Shown here: one piece after another, positions 8,187 through 16,405 of the stretch | How the letters are laid out: each line of letters opens with the position of its first letter | How positions within the stretch are numbered: position 1 is the first letter of the stretch | Assembly (NCBI RefSeq): GCF_005889725.1 | Contig: NZ_VCKX01000108.1 | Span: 1-37,433, forward strand | Reading direction: 5' to 3' | DNA: 37,433 nucleotides | Origin: Nonomuraea zeae | GTDB taxonomy: Bacteria; Actinomycetota; Actinomycetes; Streptosporangiales; Streptosporangiaceae | Notes under the pieces: model-generated | What the model saw: only the letters and a program-made list of their open reading frames with translations | Told to the model about the DNA's origin: nothing | The model's database searches: none | Translations under genes and position numbers: made by a program

Positions 8187-9475
8187 ACGACTTCAAGGAG
8201 CGGATCGCGGCCGAGCTCATCGCGGTGCGCGACCGGTCACTGGCCTATACGGAGGCGGAGGACGACCTGCTCGTCCGCCAGCACTCGCCGCTGATGTCGC
8301 CCCTGGTGTGGGACCTGGCGCACGTGGGCAACTACGAGGAGCTCTGGGTGCTGCGCGAGGCCGGGGGCATCACGCCGCTGCGCCCCGAGATCGACGACAT
8401 CTACGACGCCTTCAAGACCCCGCGCAAGGACCGCCCCGGCCTGCCGTTCCTGGGCCCGGCCGAGGCCCGCCGCTACATCGAGGGCGTACGCGGGCGGGTA
8501 CTCGACGTCCTCGACTCGATCGACCTGGAGGGGCCCGAGCCGCTGCACCGCGACGGGTTCGTGTTCGGCCTGGTGATCCAGCACGAGCACCAGCACGACG
8601 AGACCATGCTCGCCACGCTGCAGCTGTCGGGCCAGCCGGGCCTGGTGCGCGAGGGGGAGCTGCCCCGGGGCCGCAGCTCGGGGCCCGAGGAGGTGCACGT
8701 GCCGGCGGGCTCGTTCCTCATGGGCACCGGCACGCTGCCCTGGGCCTACGACAACGAGCGGCCCGCGCACGAGGTGGACCTGCCCGGCTACTGGATCGAC
8801 CGGCTCCCCGTGGGCAACCGCGCCTACGCGGCGTTCATCGAGGAGGGCGGCTACGACGAGCCGCGCTGGTGGTCGCCGGAGGGCTGGCAGTGGCGGCAGC
8901 GCAGCGCCGTCACCGCGCCGCTGTTCTGGGTCAAGGAGGGCGACGCGTGGTGGCGCACCCGGTTCGGCCGCACCGAGCCGGTGCCGATGGACGAGCCGGT
9001 CCAGCACGTGTCCTGGTACGAGGCCGACGCCTACGCCCGCTGGGCGGGCAAGCGCCTGCCCACCGAGGCGGAGTGGGAGAAGGCCTGCGGCTGGGACCCG
9101 GTGGCCGGGCGGGCGCGCCGCTATCCGTGGGGCGAGGAGCAGCCCACCGCCGAGCGGGCGAACCTGGGCCACCGCGCCGCCCATCCCGCCCCGCTGGGCG
9201 CCTACCCGGCGGGGGCCGGCCCGTACGGGACCGAGCAGATGGTGGGCGACGTGTGGGAGTGGACCTCCTCCTGGTTCCAGCCCTACCCCGGCTTCCGCAG
9301 CTTCCCTTACAAGGAGTACAGCGAGGTCTTCTTCGGCCAGGAGTACCGGGTGCTGCGCGGCGGCTCGTGGGCGGCCGATCCGGCCGCGGTGCGGACCACG
9401 TTCCGGAACTGGGACTATCCGATCCGCCGGCAGATCTTCACCGGCTTCCGCTGCGCCCGATCCGAGCGGGGCTGA
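8183..9475 (+). CDS. egtB: Ergothioneine sulfoxide synthase EgtB
   Basis: A 430-residue non-haem iron enzyme. It joins hercynine to gamma-glutamylcysteine with O2 to form the sulfoxide intermediate. The N-terminal DinB-like half carries the iron ligands: His47 (WDLAHVGNYEE) plus His134 and His138 in the HEHQHDE motif (H-x3-H-x-E). The C-terminal half is a formylglycine-generating-enzyme/sulfatase-modifying fold (FLMGTGTLPWAYDNERPAHEV, then RLPTEAEWEKAC, GDVWEWTSSWF, VLRGGSW and GFRCAR). The length fits mycobacterial EgtB. It starts within the egtA stop and ends 1 nt before egtC, so it is tightly coupled on both sides. Confidence 0.96.
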   Translation: MNDFKERIAAELIAVRDRSLAYTEAEDDLLVRQHSPLMSPLVWDLAHVGNYEELWVLREAGGITPLRPEIDDIYDAFKTPRKDRPGLPFLGPAEARRYIEGVRGRVLDVLDSIDLEGPEPLHRDGFVFGLVIQHEHQHDETMLATLQLSGQPGLVREGELPRGRSSGPEEVHVPAGSFLMGTGTLPWAYDNERPAHEVDLPGYWIDRLPVGNRAYAAFIEEGGYDEPRWWSPEGWQWRQRSAVTAPLFWVKEGDAWWRTRFGRTEPVPMDEPVQHVSWYEADAYARWAGKRLPTEAEWEKACGWDPVAGRARRYPWGEEQPTAERANLGHRAAHPAPLGAYPAGAGPYGTEQMVGDVWEWTSSWFQPYPGFRSFPYKEYSEVFFGQEYRVLRGGSWAADPAAVRTTFRNWDYPIRRQIFTGFRCARSERG

Positions 9476-9476
9476 G

Positions 9477-10196
9477 ATGTGCAGGCACGCGGCCTGGCTG
9501 GGCGCCGCCCGGCCGCTCACCTGGCTCATCCACGAGCCGGAGCACGGGCTGCTCACGCAGTCCTACGCGCCGCGCCGTCAGCGGGCCGGCCTGGTCAACG
9601 CCGACGGTTACGGCATGGGCTGGTACGACCCCGCGCGCCCCGAGCCGGTGCGCTACCGGCGCGCCGTGCCCATCTGGACCGACGCCAACCTGCCCGCGCT
9701 CGCCGAGGTCGCCCGCTCGACCTGCCTGCTGGCCGCCGTGCGCTCGGCCACCGTGGGCATGCCGATCGAGGAGAGCGCCACGGCGCCGTTCACCGACGGG
9801 ACGTGGCTGCTCAGCCACAACGGGCGCGTCGTCAGGGACGCGCTGCGCGACCTCGCCGACGACCTGCCCGACCGCGCCGAGAGCGCGTGCGACGCGGCCT
9901 GGGTGGCGGCGGCCGTGTTCCTGCGCGGGCGCGCCGGGATGGGGCTGGGCGAGGCGCTGGCCGAGGTCGTCGTACGCGCCGGGACCAAGGACCCGGCGGC
10001 CCGCCTGAACCTGCTCGCCTGCGACGGCGCGTCCATCGTCGCGACCGTCTGGGGCGACACGCTCTTCCATCACCGACTTCCCGACGGCGTGCGCGTCGCC
10101 AGCGAGCCGCTCGACGACCTGCCCGGATGGCAGGCCGTGCCCGAGCGCAGCCTGCTGACCGTCACCGCGACGGATGTACGCGTACAGCCATTGTGA
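9477..10196 (+). CDS. egtC: Ergothioneine biosynthesis amidohydrolase EgtC
   Basis: A 239-residue class II (Ntn-type) glutamine amidotransferase-like hydrolase. It removes the gamma-glutamyl group from the EgtB product to give hercynylcysteine sulfoxide. The catalytic nucleophile is Cys2, exposed after loss of Met1 (MCRHAAWLGA). Other family marks are NADGYGMGWY, the substrate-loop arginine in AAVRSAT and the LLSHNGRV strand. It begins 1 nt after the egtB stop and precedes egtD by 19 nt, in standard actinobacterial order. Confidence 0.95.
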   Translation: MCRHAAWLGAARPLTWLIHEPEHGLLTQSYAPRRQRAGLVNADGYGMGWYDPARPEPVRYRRAVPIWTDANLPALAEVARSTCLLAAVRSATVGMPIEESATAPFTDGTWLLSHNGRVVRDALRDLADDLPDRAESACDAAWVAAAVFLRGRAGMGLGEALAEVVVRAGTKDPAARLNLLACDGASIVATVWGDTLFHHRLPDGVRVASEPLDDLPGWQAVPERSLLTVTATDVRVQPL

Positions 10197-10215
10197 TCTC
10201 TCACCTGGAGGCCCC

Positions 10216-11196
10216 GTGCCCGTCAGCCAGTCGACCGTTCGTGTGATCAACCATCTTGACCAGGACTACCTGCGCCAGGCGCTCGAACACGATGTCAGGA
10301 CCGGCCTGAGCGCCTCGCCCAAGTGGCTGCCGCCCAAGTGGTTCTACGACGAGGCGGGCAGCGAGCTGTTCTCCCGCATCACGCGGCTGCCCGAGTACTA
10401 CCCGACCCGGCGCGAGCTGGCCATCCTGCGCTCCAGAGCCGCGGACCTGGCGGCGGCCTCCGGCGCGGACACGCTGGTCGAGCTGGGCTCGGGCACCAGC
10501 GAGAAGACCGAGCTGCTGCTGGAGGCGATGGACGAAGCGGGGAGGCTGCGCGCGTACACGCCGGTGGACGTGGACGCGGTGACCCTCGTGGCGGCGGCGC
10601 GGCGGCTGGCCGGGCGCTTCCCCGAGCTCACCGTGCAGGCGGTGTGCGCCGACTTCGAGCGCCATCTGGCGCTGCTGCCGCGCACCGGCCGCCGGATGGT
10701 GGCCTTCCTGGGCGGCACGATCGGCAACCTGGAGCCGGCCGCGCGGGCGGTGTTCCTGAAGGAGCTGCGGGCCACGCTGCGGCCGGGGGACACGTTCCTG
10801 CTCGGGGCCGACCTGGTGAAGGACACCGGGCGGCTGGTGGCGGCTTATGACGACTCGGCCGGGGTCACCGCCGCCTTCAACCGCAACGTGCTGCGGGTGA
10901 TCAACCGAGACCTCGCGGCCGACTTCGACCCGGAGGCGTTCGAGCACGTGGCCCTGTACGACGAGCGCCAGGAGTGGATCGAGATGCGGCTGCGGGCCAC
11001 CAGGGACATGCGGGTGCGGGTCGGCGCGCTCGGCCTGGACGTCTCGTTCGAGGAAGGGGAGGAGATGCGGACGGAGATCAGCGCGAAGTTCCGGCCCGAG
11101 GGGCTGCGGGAGGAGCTGGCGGCGGCCGGGTTCGGGGTGCGCCGCCGCTTCACGGACCCCGAGGGCGACTTCACCCTGGTCCTGGCCGCTCCGTGA
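10216..11196 (+). CDS. egtD: L-histidine N(alpha)-methyltransferase EgtD
   Basis: A 326-residue SAM-dependent enzyme that trimethylates the alpha-amino group of histidine to hercynine, the first committed ergothioneine intermediate. Seen: KWLPPKWFYDEAGSELFSRI and LPEYYPTRRE in the substrate domain, the SAM loop LVELGSGTSEKTELLL, VDVDA, FLGGTIGNLEP, LGADLVKD and YDDSAGVTAAFNRNVLRVIN. The C-terminal part includes the RTEISAKF block. GTG 10216 is chosen because GGAGG lies 4 nt upstream and the homology begins there. The stop overlaps the egtE start as GTGA. Confidence 0.96.
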   Translation: MPVSQSTVRVINHLDQDYLRQALEHDVRTGLSASPKWLPPKWFYDEAGSELFSRITRLPEYYPTRRELAILRSRAADLAAASGADTLVELGSGTSEKTELLLEAMDEAGRLRAYTPVDVDAVTLVAAARRLAGRFPELTVQAVCADFERHLALLPRTGRRMVAFLGGTIGNLEPAARAVFLKELRATLRPGDTFLLGADLVKDTGRLVAAYDDSAGVTAAFNRNVLRVINRDLAADFDPEAFEHVALYDERQEWIEMRLRATRDMRVRVGALGLDVSFEEGEEMRTEISAKFRPEGLREELAAAGFGVRRRFTDPEGDFTLVLAAP

Positions 11197-12476
11197 CCCC
11201 CGCACCCGCCGGAGCCCGGGCGGGTGAGCCTGGCGGGAACGGCGAGGGCCGGGCCGGCGCGGGCGCCGGGAACGGCCGGCACCGGGGCGCCTGGGGGAGC
11301 GGGCCGATCGCCGGGCAGGGACGGATCGCCCACGCCTGGCGGGCCGCGCGCAGGACGGCGCCTCCTGGGCACCTCGACGCGGCCGGCTGCAACGTGCCCA
11401 GCGACCGGGTGCTGGACGCGGTCGTGACGCACCTGCGCCTGGAGCGGGAGCGCGGCGGCTACCGGGCGGTCCCCGGGCTCGGCGCGCCTCGATCGGCCCT
11501 GGCGGCCCTGGCCGACGCCGGCCCGGCGGACGTGGCGTTCCTGGAGAGCGGCACGGCGGCGATGGCGGCGCTGCTCGGCGGGTGGCGGCTGACGGGGCGC
11601 CGGGCCGGCCGCGCCCCCCGTGTCGGGTTCCCGCGCACCGAGTACGGCAGCACGCTGATGCTGCTGCGCCGGCTGGCCGCCAGGTACGGCTGGGAGCCGG
11701 CCGTGCTGCCCGTGGACGGCGACGGGCGCATGGCCCTGGAGGACCTGGAGGCCGGCCTGGCCGCGGGCCTGGATCTGGTGATCGTCTCGCACATCGCCTC
11801 CCACCGCGGCACCGTCCAGCCGGCGCGGGAGATCGGCGAGCTGTGCCGCGCGGCCGGCGTCCCGTACGTGCTGGACGTCTGCCAGTCGCTCGGGCACGTG
11901 GACGTGCGAGGGGCCGGCGCGACCGCCTACGTGGGCACCTCGCGCAAGTGGCTGGCCGGGCCGCGCGGAGCCGGGTTCCTGATCGTGCCCGGCCTCACCC
12001 CCGCCATGGACGCCGCGGCCCCCGCGCTCGGCGGGCACCTCTGGGACGAGGCCGCGCCGGAGGGCGTCGCGCCGCTGCCGGGCGCGGCCCGCTACGAGAG
12101 CGCGGAGGCGGCGATCGGGGCCAGGATCGGGCTCGGCACGGCGGTGCTGGAGCACCACGCGCTCGGCCCGGCCGCGGTGTACGAGCACCTGGCCGCACTC
12201 GGCCGCACGGCACGCCACGTGCTCGACGGGGCCGGCGGCTGGCGGGTGGCCGAGCCGCTCGACGAGCCGTCCGCACTCGTCACGCTCAGGCCGCCGCCCG
12301 GTGACACGGCCGAGCGCGCCGCCGCGCGGGCCGGCACGGCATCCCTGCTGGTCAGCGTGGTGCCGACCGCGCGGGCCCCGCTGGACCTGCGCGAGCCCGT
12401 GCTGCGCGTCTCCCCGCCGCCGGGCACGCCGGCGGAGACCCTCCAGGCCCTGGCCCGCGTCCTCGTCTCTTCCTGA
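11193..12476 (+). CDS. egtE: Ergothioneine biosynthesis PLP-dependent C-S lyase EgtE
   Basis: A 427-residue PLP enzyme of the class V aminotransferase fold. It cleaves hercynylcysteine sulfoxide to ergothioneine. The predicted Schiff-base lysine is Lys252 (GTSRKWLAGPRGAGF). The cofactor-pyridine aspartate is Asp228 (YVLDVCQSLGHVDV), and VSHIASHRGTVQP precedes it. The first ~40 residues are Gly/Ala/Arg-rich low complexity and unlike the rest of the family, so the true start may be internal. The GTG at 11193 is favoured by its 4-nt overlap with the egtD stop. This gene closes the ergothioneine operon. Confidence 0.93.
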   Translation: MTPAPAGARAGEPGGNGEGRAGAGAGNGRHRGAWGSGPIAGQGRIAHAWRAARRTAPPGHLDAAGCNVPSDRVLDAVVTHLRLERERGGYRAVPGLGAPRSALAALADAGPADVAFLESGTAAMAALLGGWRLTGRRAGRAPRVGFPRTEYGSTLMLLRRLAARYGWEPAVLPVDGDGRMALEDLEAGLAAGLDLVIVSHIASHRGTVQPAREIGELCRAAGVPYVLDVCQSLGHVDVRGAGATAYVGTSRKWLAGPRGAGFLIVPGLTPAMDAAAPALGGHLWDEAAPEGVAPLPGAARYESAEAAIGARIGLGTAVLEHHALGPAAVYEHLAALGRTARHVLDGAGGWRVAEPLDEPSALVTLRPPPGDTAERAAARAGTASLLVSVVPTARAPLDLREPVLRVSPPPGTPAETLQALARVLVSS

Positions 12477-12901
12477 CCTCGGCGAGCCCGACCTTGGATG
12501 TATGCAATATTGTCATCAATCGCTCGCGGGGGAAATCCTCCTCCGGCGTGCCGCCCCGATCCGGGTGGCCGGAGTGACGGCGCGACCAGGGTGACATCCC
12601 AGCGTACGAGCACGCCTCCGGCAATTCTCCAGCCCGGAAAGCCTCCTTGCGCGGCCGGCTCCGGCGCGTCCGCAGGCGGCGGGACGGGCGCGCACCGGAC
12701 GTAGATGGCGGTTGTGACGCGGCGATAGTAGGCGATATTGTCAACGATATCGTTGCTCAACCCGTTGACGATCTCCCGACCAGGCCTGGGCGAGATCGCC
12801 GGCGACCGCGTGCACGGACGGGCGACGTCTCCGCCGCCGAAAGGAGGCGAAGCGCCGACGTTGATCTCCACACCCCCTGACCGACGCCCTGGAGAAGCAC
12901 T
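12477..12901. other. 425-nt regulatory intergenic region between egtE and the ABC importer
   Basis: No gene is supported. It holds two copies of ATATTGTCAWC (12507-12517 and 12735-12745), a perfect 14-bp palindrome (12742-12755), and an orphan AAAGGAGG at 12840-12847. From a TTG at 12861, a 14-codon frame (MISTPPDRRPGEAL) could be read that ends in the start codon of the binding-protein gene, but this is weak. Confidence 0.6.
12734..12769 (+). promoter_or_regulatory. Operator cluster before the ABC importer, GntR-like
   Basis: GATATTGTCAACGATATC (12734-12751) is an 18-bp near-palindrome (arms match 7 of 8). Overlapping it, CAACGATATCGTTG (12742-12755) is a perfect palindrome, and GTCAACG (12740-12746) is mirrored by CGTTGAC (12763-12769). 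TTGTC/GACAA-type sites are common for GntR/FCD regulators (established); no such regulator is encoded in this window. Confidence 0.5.
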
Positions 12902-13882
12902 GTGATCAAAGCTCGCGCGGCCCTGGCCGCCGCCTCCCTTCTGCTGCTCGCCGCCTGCGGCGGCGGGCAGACCCCCTCCGCCGGCCCCGGGACCTCCTCC
13001 TCGGCCGGCTCCCCGGCCGGCGCCACCACGGTGAAGGTCAGCGTGATCCCCATCATCGACGTGGCGCCGATCTACCTCGGCAACCAGCAGGGGTTCTTCG
13101 CCGAGGAGGCGCTGAAGCTCGAACTCGTCTCCGCCCAGGGCGGCGCCGCGATCGTCCCCGCCGTCGTCAGCGGCCAGGTGGAGTTCGGGTTCAGCAACTT
13201 CACCTCGCTGATCGTCGCCAAGTCCAAGGGGCTCCCGCTCAAGGTCGTCGCGCCCGGCGCGGGCTCGACGGGCGCCCAGGGCAAGGACTTCGGCGGGGTG
13301 GTGGTCAAGGCGGACAGCCCGCTGAAGTCCGCCGCCGACCTGGCCGGCAAGCGCGTCGCGGTCAACACCCTGAACAACATCAACGACACCACCGTACGAG
13401 CCTCGATCCGGGCCGCCGGCGGGGACGCCAAGAACGTCAGCTTCACCGAGCTGGCCTTCCCCGACATGCTCGCCGCCCTCGACCAGGGCAACGTGGACGC
13501 GGCCCAGGTCGTCGAGCCGTTTCTGGCCACGGCCAAGAAGAACGGCGACCGCGTGATCGCCTCGAACTACGTGGACACCGCCCCCGACCTGACCATCGCC
13601 GGCTACTTCACCTCCCAGCAGACCGCCACCGCCAAGCCCGACCTGGTCAAGCGCTTCACGTCCGCGATGCGGAAATCCCTGAAGTACGCCACGGACAACC
13701 CGGACGCGGTACGCAAGGTCCTGCTCACGTACACCAAGATCGACCCGGCGCTGACCGGCTCGCTCACGCTGCCGAAGTATCCGGCGGAGATCACCAGCCA
13801 GTCGCTCGAGACGCTGTCGAAGCTCGCCGTGCAGGACGGCTTGATCCAGACCGCCCCCGACCTCAGCGGGCTCCTTCCGTGA
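12902..13882 (+). CDS. ABC transporter substrate-binding lipoprotein (NMT1/SsuA type)
   Basis: A 326-residue lipoprotein. The signal peptide ends in the lipobox LLAAC with lipidated Cys19, followed by a Gly/Ser/Ala-rich tether to about residue 42. The mature part is a periplasmic-binding-protein type 2 fold of the NMT1/SsuA group (VIPIIDVAPIYLGNQQGFFAEEALKLELV, then GQVEFGFSNFTSLIVAKSKG and DLAGKRVAVNTLNNINDT). The group binds sulfonates, nitrate, pyrimidine precursors or aromatic acids, so the ligand cannot be read from sequence. The GTG start has GGAGAAG about 6 nt upstream. It overlaps the first permease gene by GTGA. The tannase-family gene downstream suggests an aromatic acid as cargo (inference). 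Confidence 0.9.
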   Translation: MIKARAALAAASLLLLAACGGGQTPSAGPGTSSSAGSPAGATTVKVSVIPIIDVAPIYLGNQQGFFAEEALKLELVSAQGGAAIVPAVVSGQVEFGFSNFTSLIVAKSKGLPLKVVAPGAGSTGAQGKDFGGVVVKADSPLKSAADLAGKRVAVNTLNNINDTTVRASIRAAGGDAKNVSFTELAFPDMLAALDQGNVDAAQVVEPFLATAKKNGDRVIASNYVDTAPDLTIAGYFTSQQTATAKPDLVKRFTSAMRKSLKYATDNPDAVRKVLLTYTKIDPALTGSLTLPKYPAEITSQSLETLSKLAVQDGLIQTAPDLSGLLP

Positions 13883-14709
13883 CGGCGGTGGTGACGGCGG
13901 GCACGCCCGGCCGGGGCCGGCGTGGACGCCGTCACCGCACGCCGCCCGCCTGGCTCCTGGGCGGGATCGGCCTGGCCGGGCTGGTCGCGGTGGTGGAGGC
14001 GGCGCCCAGGACCGGGCTGGTGGACGAGCGCTACCTGCCGCCGTTCAGCGCCATGGTGGCGGCCCTGGCGGAGCAGGGCGCCACGGCGGAGTTCTGGCAG
14101 TCGCTGCTGGAGACGCTGCGCGGCTGGGCCGCCGGCCTGACGATCGCGATGGCCGCGGGCGTGGTGCTGGGCATCCTGATCGGCGCTGTCCCGCTGGTGC
14201 GGGCGGCGCTGAACTCGACGATCGAGTTCCTGCGCCCGATCCCCTCGGTGGCGCTCATCCCGCTGGCCGTGCTGCTGTTCGGCACCGACATGCGCTCGAC
14301 GCTCCTGCTGGTGGTGTACGCCGCCTTCTGGCAGGTGCTCGTACAGGTGCTCTACGGCGTCCAGGACGTGGACCCGGTGGCCAGGGAGACCGCCCGCTCC
14401 TACCGGTTCCGGCCGCTGACCCAGGTGCGCACGGTGATCTGGCCGACCGCGCTGCCGTACGTGATGACCGGCTTCCGCCTGAGCGCCGCGGTGGCGCTGA
14501 TCCTGGAGATCACCGGCGAGCTGATCATCGGCTCGCCCGGGCTCGGCAAGCAGATCGCGGTGGCGCAGACCTCCGGCGCGGTGGCGTCGATGTACGCCCT
14601 GGTCATCGTGGTCGGCCTGATCGGCGTGGCGGTCAACGTGGCCGCACGGGCCATCGAGCGCCGGGCACTGCGCTGGCATCCCTCGATCCGCAGGGAGGCG
14701 GCGTCGTGA
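13879..14709 (+). CDS. ABC transporter permease (SsuC/TauC type)
   Basis: A 276-residue integral membrane permease with about six helices. The cytoplasmic EAA loop is visible at DVDPVARETARSYRFRPLTQVRTVIWPTALPYVMTGFRLS, where it contacts the ATPase. Membrane helices include AWLLGGIGLAGLVAVVE, LTIAMAAGVVLGILIG, VALIPLAVLLFG and MYALVIVVGLIGVAVNVAA. It starts inside the stop of the binding-protein gene and its own stop overlaps the second permease start. Two different permeases imply a heterodimeric channel. Confidence 0.92.
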   Translation: MTAVVTAGTPGRGRRGRRHRTPPAWLLGGIGLAGLVAVVEAAPRTGLVDERYLPPFSAMVAALAEQGATAEFWQSLLETLRGWAAGLTIAMAAGVVLGILIGAVPLVRAALNSTIEFLRPIPSVALIPLAVLLFGTDMRSTLLLVVYAAFWQVLVQVLYGVQDVDPVARETARSYRFRPLTQVRTVIWPTALPYVMTGFRLSAAVALILEITGELIIGSPGLGKQIAVAQTSGAVASMYALVIVVGLIGVAVNVAARAIERRALRWHPSIRREAAS

Positions 14710-15479
14710 GCGCGGCCCGCAGGATCCTGCTGCTGCTGGCCGTACCGGTGCTGCTGGTCGCGGCCTGGTGGACGGCGACGGCGGACAGCACGAACTTCTT
14801 CTGGCCGCCGCTGAGCCAGATCGCAGGCACGTTCGGCGAGACCTGGTTCACCGGCCGGTTCGCCGACGACGTGCTGCCCAGCCTGGCCAGGCTGCTGGCC
14901 GGCTACCTGGTGGCGGTGGCGCTGGGCGTGGGTCTCGGCACCGCCATCGGCTCGTCGCCCGCGCTGCGCGGCCTGCTGGAGCCGGTCCTGGAGTTCTTCC
15001 GCGCCATCCCGCCGCCGGTGCTGGTGCCGATCCTCATGCTGTTCGCCGGCATCGGGAACGGGATGAAGGTCCTGGTGATCGTCTCGGGCTGCGTCTGGCC
15101 GGTGCTGCTGAACACGGTCGAGGGCGTCCGCGCGCTGGACGAGGTCCTGCGCGACACCGCCCGCAGCTACCGGATGCGCCGCCGCTCGCGGCTGATCCAC
15201 CTGGTGCTGCGGGGAGCCAGCCCGCAGATCGCCGCCGGCGCGCGGCAGGCGCTGTCCATCGGGATCATCCTGATGGTGATCAGCGAGATGTTCGCCGCGA
15301 GCAACGGCGTGGGCTTCACCATCATCCAGTTCCAGCGCAGCTTCGCCATCCCGCAGATGTGGACCGGGATCATCCTGCTCGGGCTCATCGGCATCGCCCT
15401 GTCGATGATCTTCCGGTGGGCGGAGGCCCGGCTCCTGCGCTGGTACACCGGTCTGCGCATGTCACAGCGAGAGGGCTGA
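14706..15479 (+). CDS. ABC transporter permease (SsuC/TauC type), second subunit
   Basis: A 257-residue permease related to but distinct from the preceding one. Helices at ILLLLAVPVLLVAAWWTA, LARLLAGYLVAVALGVGLGTAIG, PPPVLVPILMLFAGIG and WTGIILLGLIGIALSMIF. The EAA loop is DEVLRDTARSYRMRRRSRLIHLVLRGASPQIAAGARQALS. GTG 14706 overlaps the upstream stop by 4 nt; the ATPase gene begins 1 nt after its stop. It should pair with the first permease to form the translocation pore of the importer. Confidence 0.92.
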   Translation: MSAARRILLLLAVPVLLVAAWWTATADSTNFFWPPLSQIAGTFGETWFTGRFADDVLPSLARLLAGYLVAVALGVGLGTAIGSSPALRGLLEPVLEFFRAIPPPVLVPILMLFAGIGNGMKVLVIVSGCVWPVLLNTVEGVRALDEVLRDTARSYRMRRRSRLIHLVLRGASPQIAAGARQALSIGIILMVISEMFAASNGVGFTIIQFQRSFAIPQMWTGIILLGLIGIALSMIFRWAEARLLRWYTGLRMSQREG

Positions 15480-15480
15480 G

Positions 15481-16323
15481 ATGACCACCACACCAGTCGG
15501 CGCCGCCGCGCGCCCGGAGAGCACCACCACGATGCTGGACGTCCGCGCGCTGAAGAAGGTCTACGAGGGCAGGGGCCGCAGCGTCGAGGCGGTCCGCGAC
15601 CTGACCTTCACCGTCGGGTCCGGCGAGCTGGTCTGCATCGTCGGCCCGTCCGGCGCGGGCAAGACCACCCTGCTCAGATGCATCGCCGGGCTGCTGGACA
15701 GCACCTCGGGCGAGGTGGTGCTCGAAGGCGAGCGGGTCACCGGCCCGCCGCGCGGCATGGCCGTGGTCTTCCAGGAGTACGGCCGCAGCCTGTTCCCCTG
15801 GATGACCGTGCGCCAGAACGTCGAGCTGCCGCTGAAGGAGAAGAAGGTCCCCAAGGCCGGGCGAAGGCGGCTCGTCGAGGACGCGCTGGAGGCGGTCGGC
15901 CTGTCCGACGTGCACGGCGCCCACCCCTGGCAGCTGTCGGGAGGCATGCAGCAACGCGTGGCCATCGCCCGCGCGGTCGCCTACGAGCCGCACCTCCTGC
16001 TCATGGACGAGCCCTTCGCCGCCGTGGACGCCCAGACCCGCGCCGATCTCGAAGACCTCGTCCGCTCCCTGTGGCGGCGCCTCGGCGTCACCGTCCTGTT
16101 CGTCACCCACGACATCGACGAGTCCGTCTACCTCGGCGAGCGGGTCGTCGTCCTGTCCAACTCGCCGACGGTCGTGCTCGAAGACGTCGTCATCGACCTG
16201 CCGGACGAGCGCGACCAGCTCACCACCCGCTCGCTGCCCCGCTTCGCCGAGCTCCGGGCCCACGTCTACGAGCTCGTCCAGCGGGCCAAGAGCGGTCAAC
16301 GCCCGGCCCCTCAGTCAGCCTGA
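15481..16323 (+). CDS. ABC transporter ATP-binding protein (SsuB/TauB type)
   Basis: A 280-residue ATPase that drives the importer. Walker A GPSGAGKTTLL, Q-loop VFQEYGRSLFPWM, signature LSGGMQQRVAIARA, Walker B LLLMDEPFAAVD and H-loop FVTHDIDES all lie in order with intact residues. The sequence after the H-loop is short, as usual for the nitrate/sulfonate/taurine group. It starts 1 nt after the second permease stop. The tannase-family gene follows 19 nt later on the same strand and is probably in the same transcript. Confidence 0.94.
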   Translation: MTTTPVGAAARPESTTTMLDVRALKKVYEGRGRSVEAVRDLTFTVGSGELVCIVGPSGAGKTTLLRCIAGLLDSTSGEVVLEGERVTGPPRGMAVVFQEYGRSLFPWMTVRQNVELPLKEKKVPKAGRRRLVEDALEAVGLSDVHGAHPWQLSGGMQQRVAIARAVAYEPHLLLMDEPFAAVDAQTRADLEDLVRSLWRRLGVTVLFVTHDIDESVYLGERVVVLSNSPTVVLEDVVIDLPDERDQLTTRSLPRFAELRAHVYELVQRAKSGQRPAPQSA

Positions 16324-16342
16324 TCCGAAAGGCGGTCGTCCC

Positions 16343-16405
16343 TTGCGCGATCTCTCAGGCAACGTGCGCGATCTCCCAGGCAACGTGCGCGATCTCTTGG
16401 GCAGG
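16343..16405 (+). repeat. Three tandem 21-bp repeats at the tannase start
   Basis: TGCGCGATCTCYCAGGCAACG is repeated at 16344, 16365 and 16386, the third copy diverging at its end. In frame each unit reads (V/L)RDLxGN, and each copy offers a new TTG or GTG start, so copy number changes the N-region without breaking the reading frame. Confidence 0.9.

Noticed and set aside
12704..12727. A seven-codon frame (MAVVTRR) that recalls leader peptides of sulfur-uptake genes
   Set aside because: Too short, no ribosome site, and it lacks the Cys or His-Asp-Leu part of known actinobacterial leader peptides.
12861..12905. A 14-codon TTG frame after AAAGGAGG that ends inside the binding-protein start codon
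   Set aside because: The spacing from the ribosome site (13 nt) is long and TTG is weak; it could couple translation but the evidence is thin.
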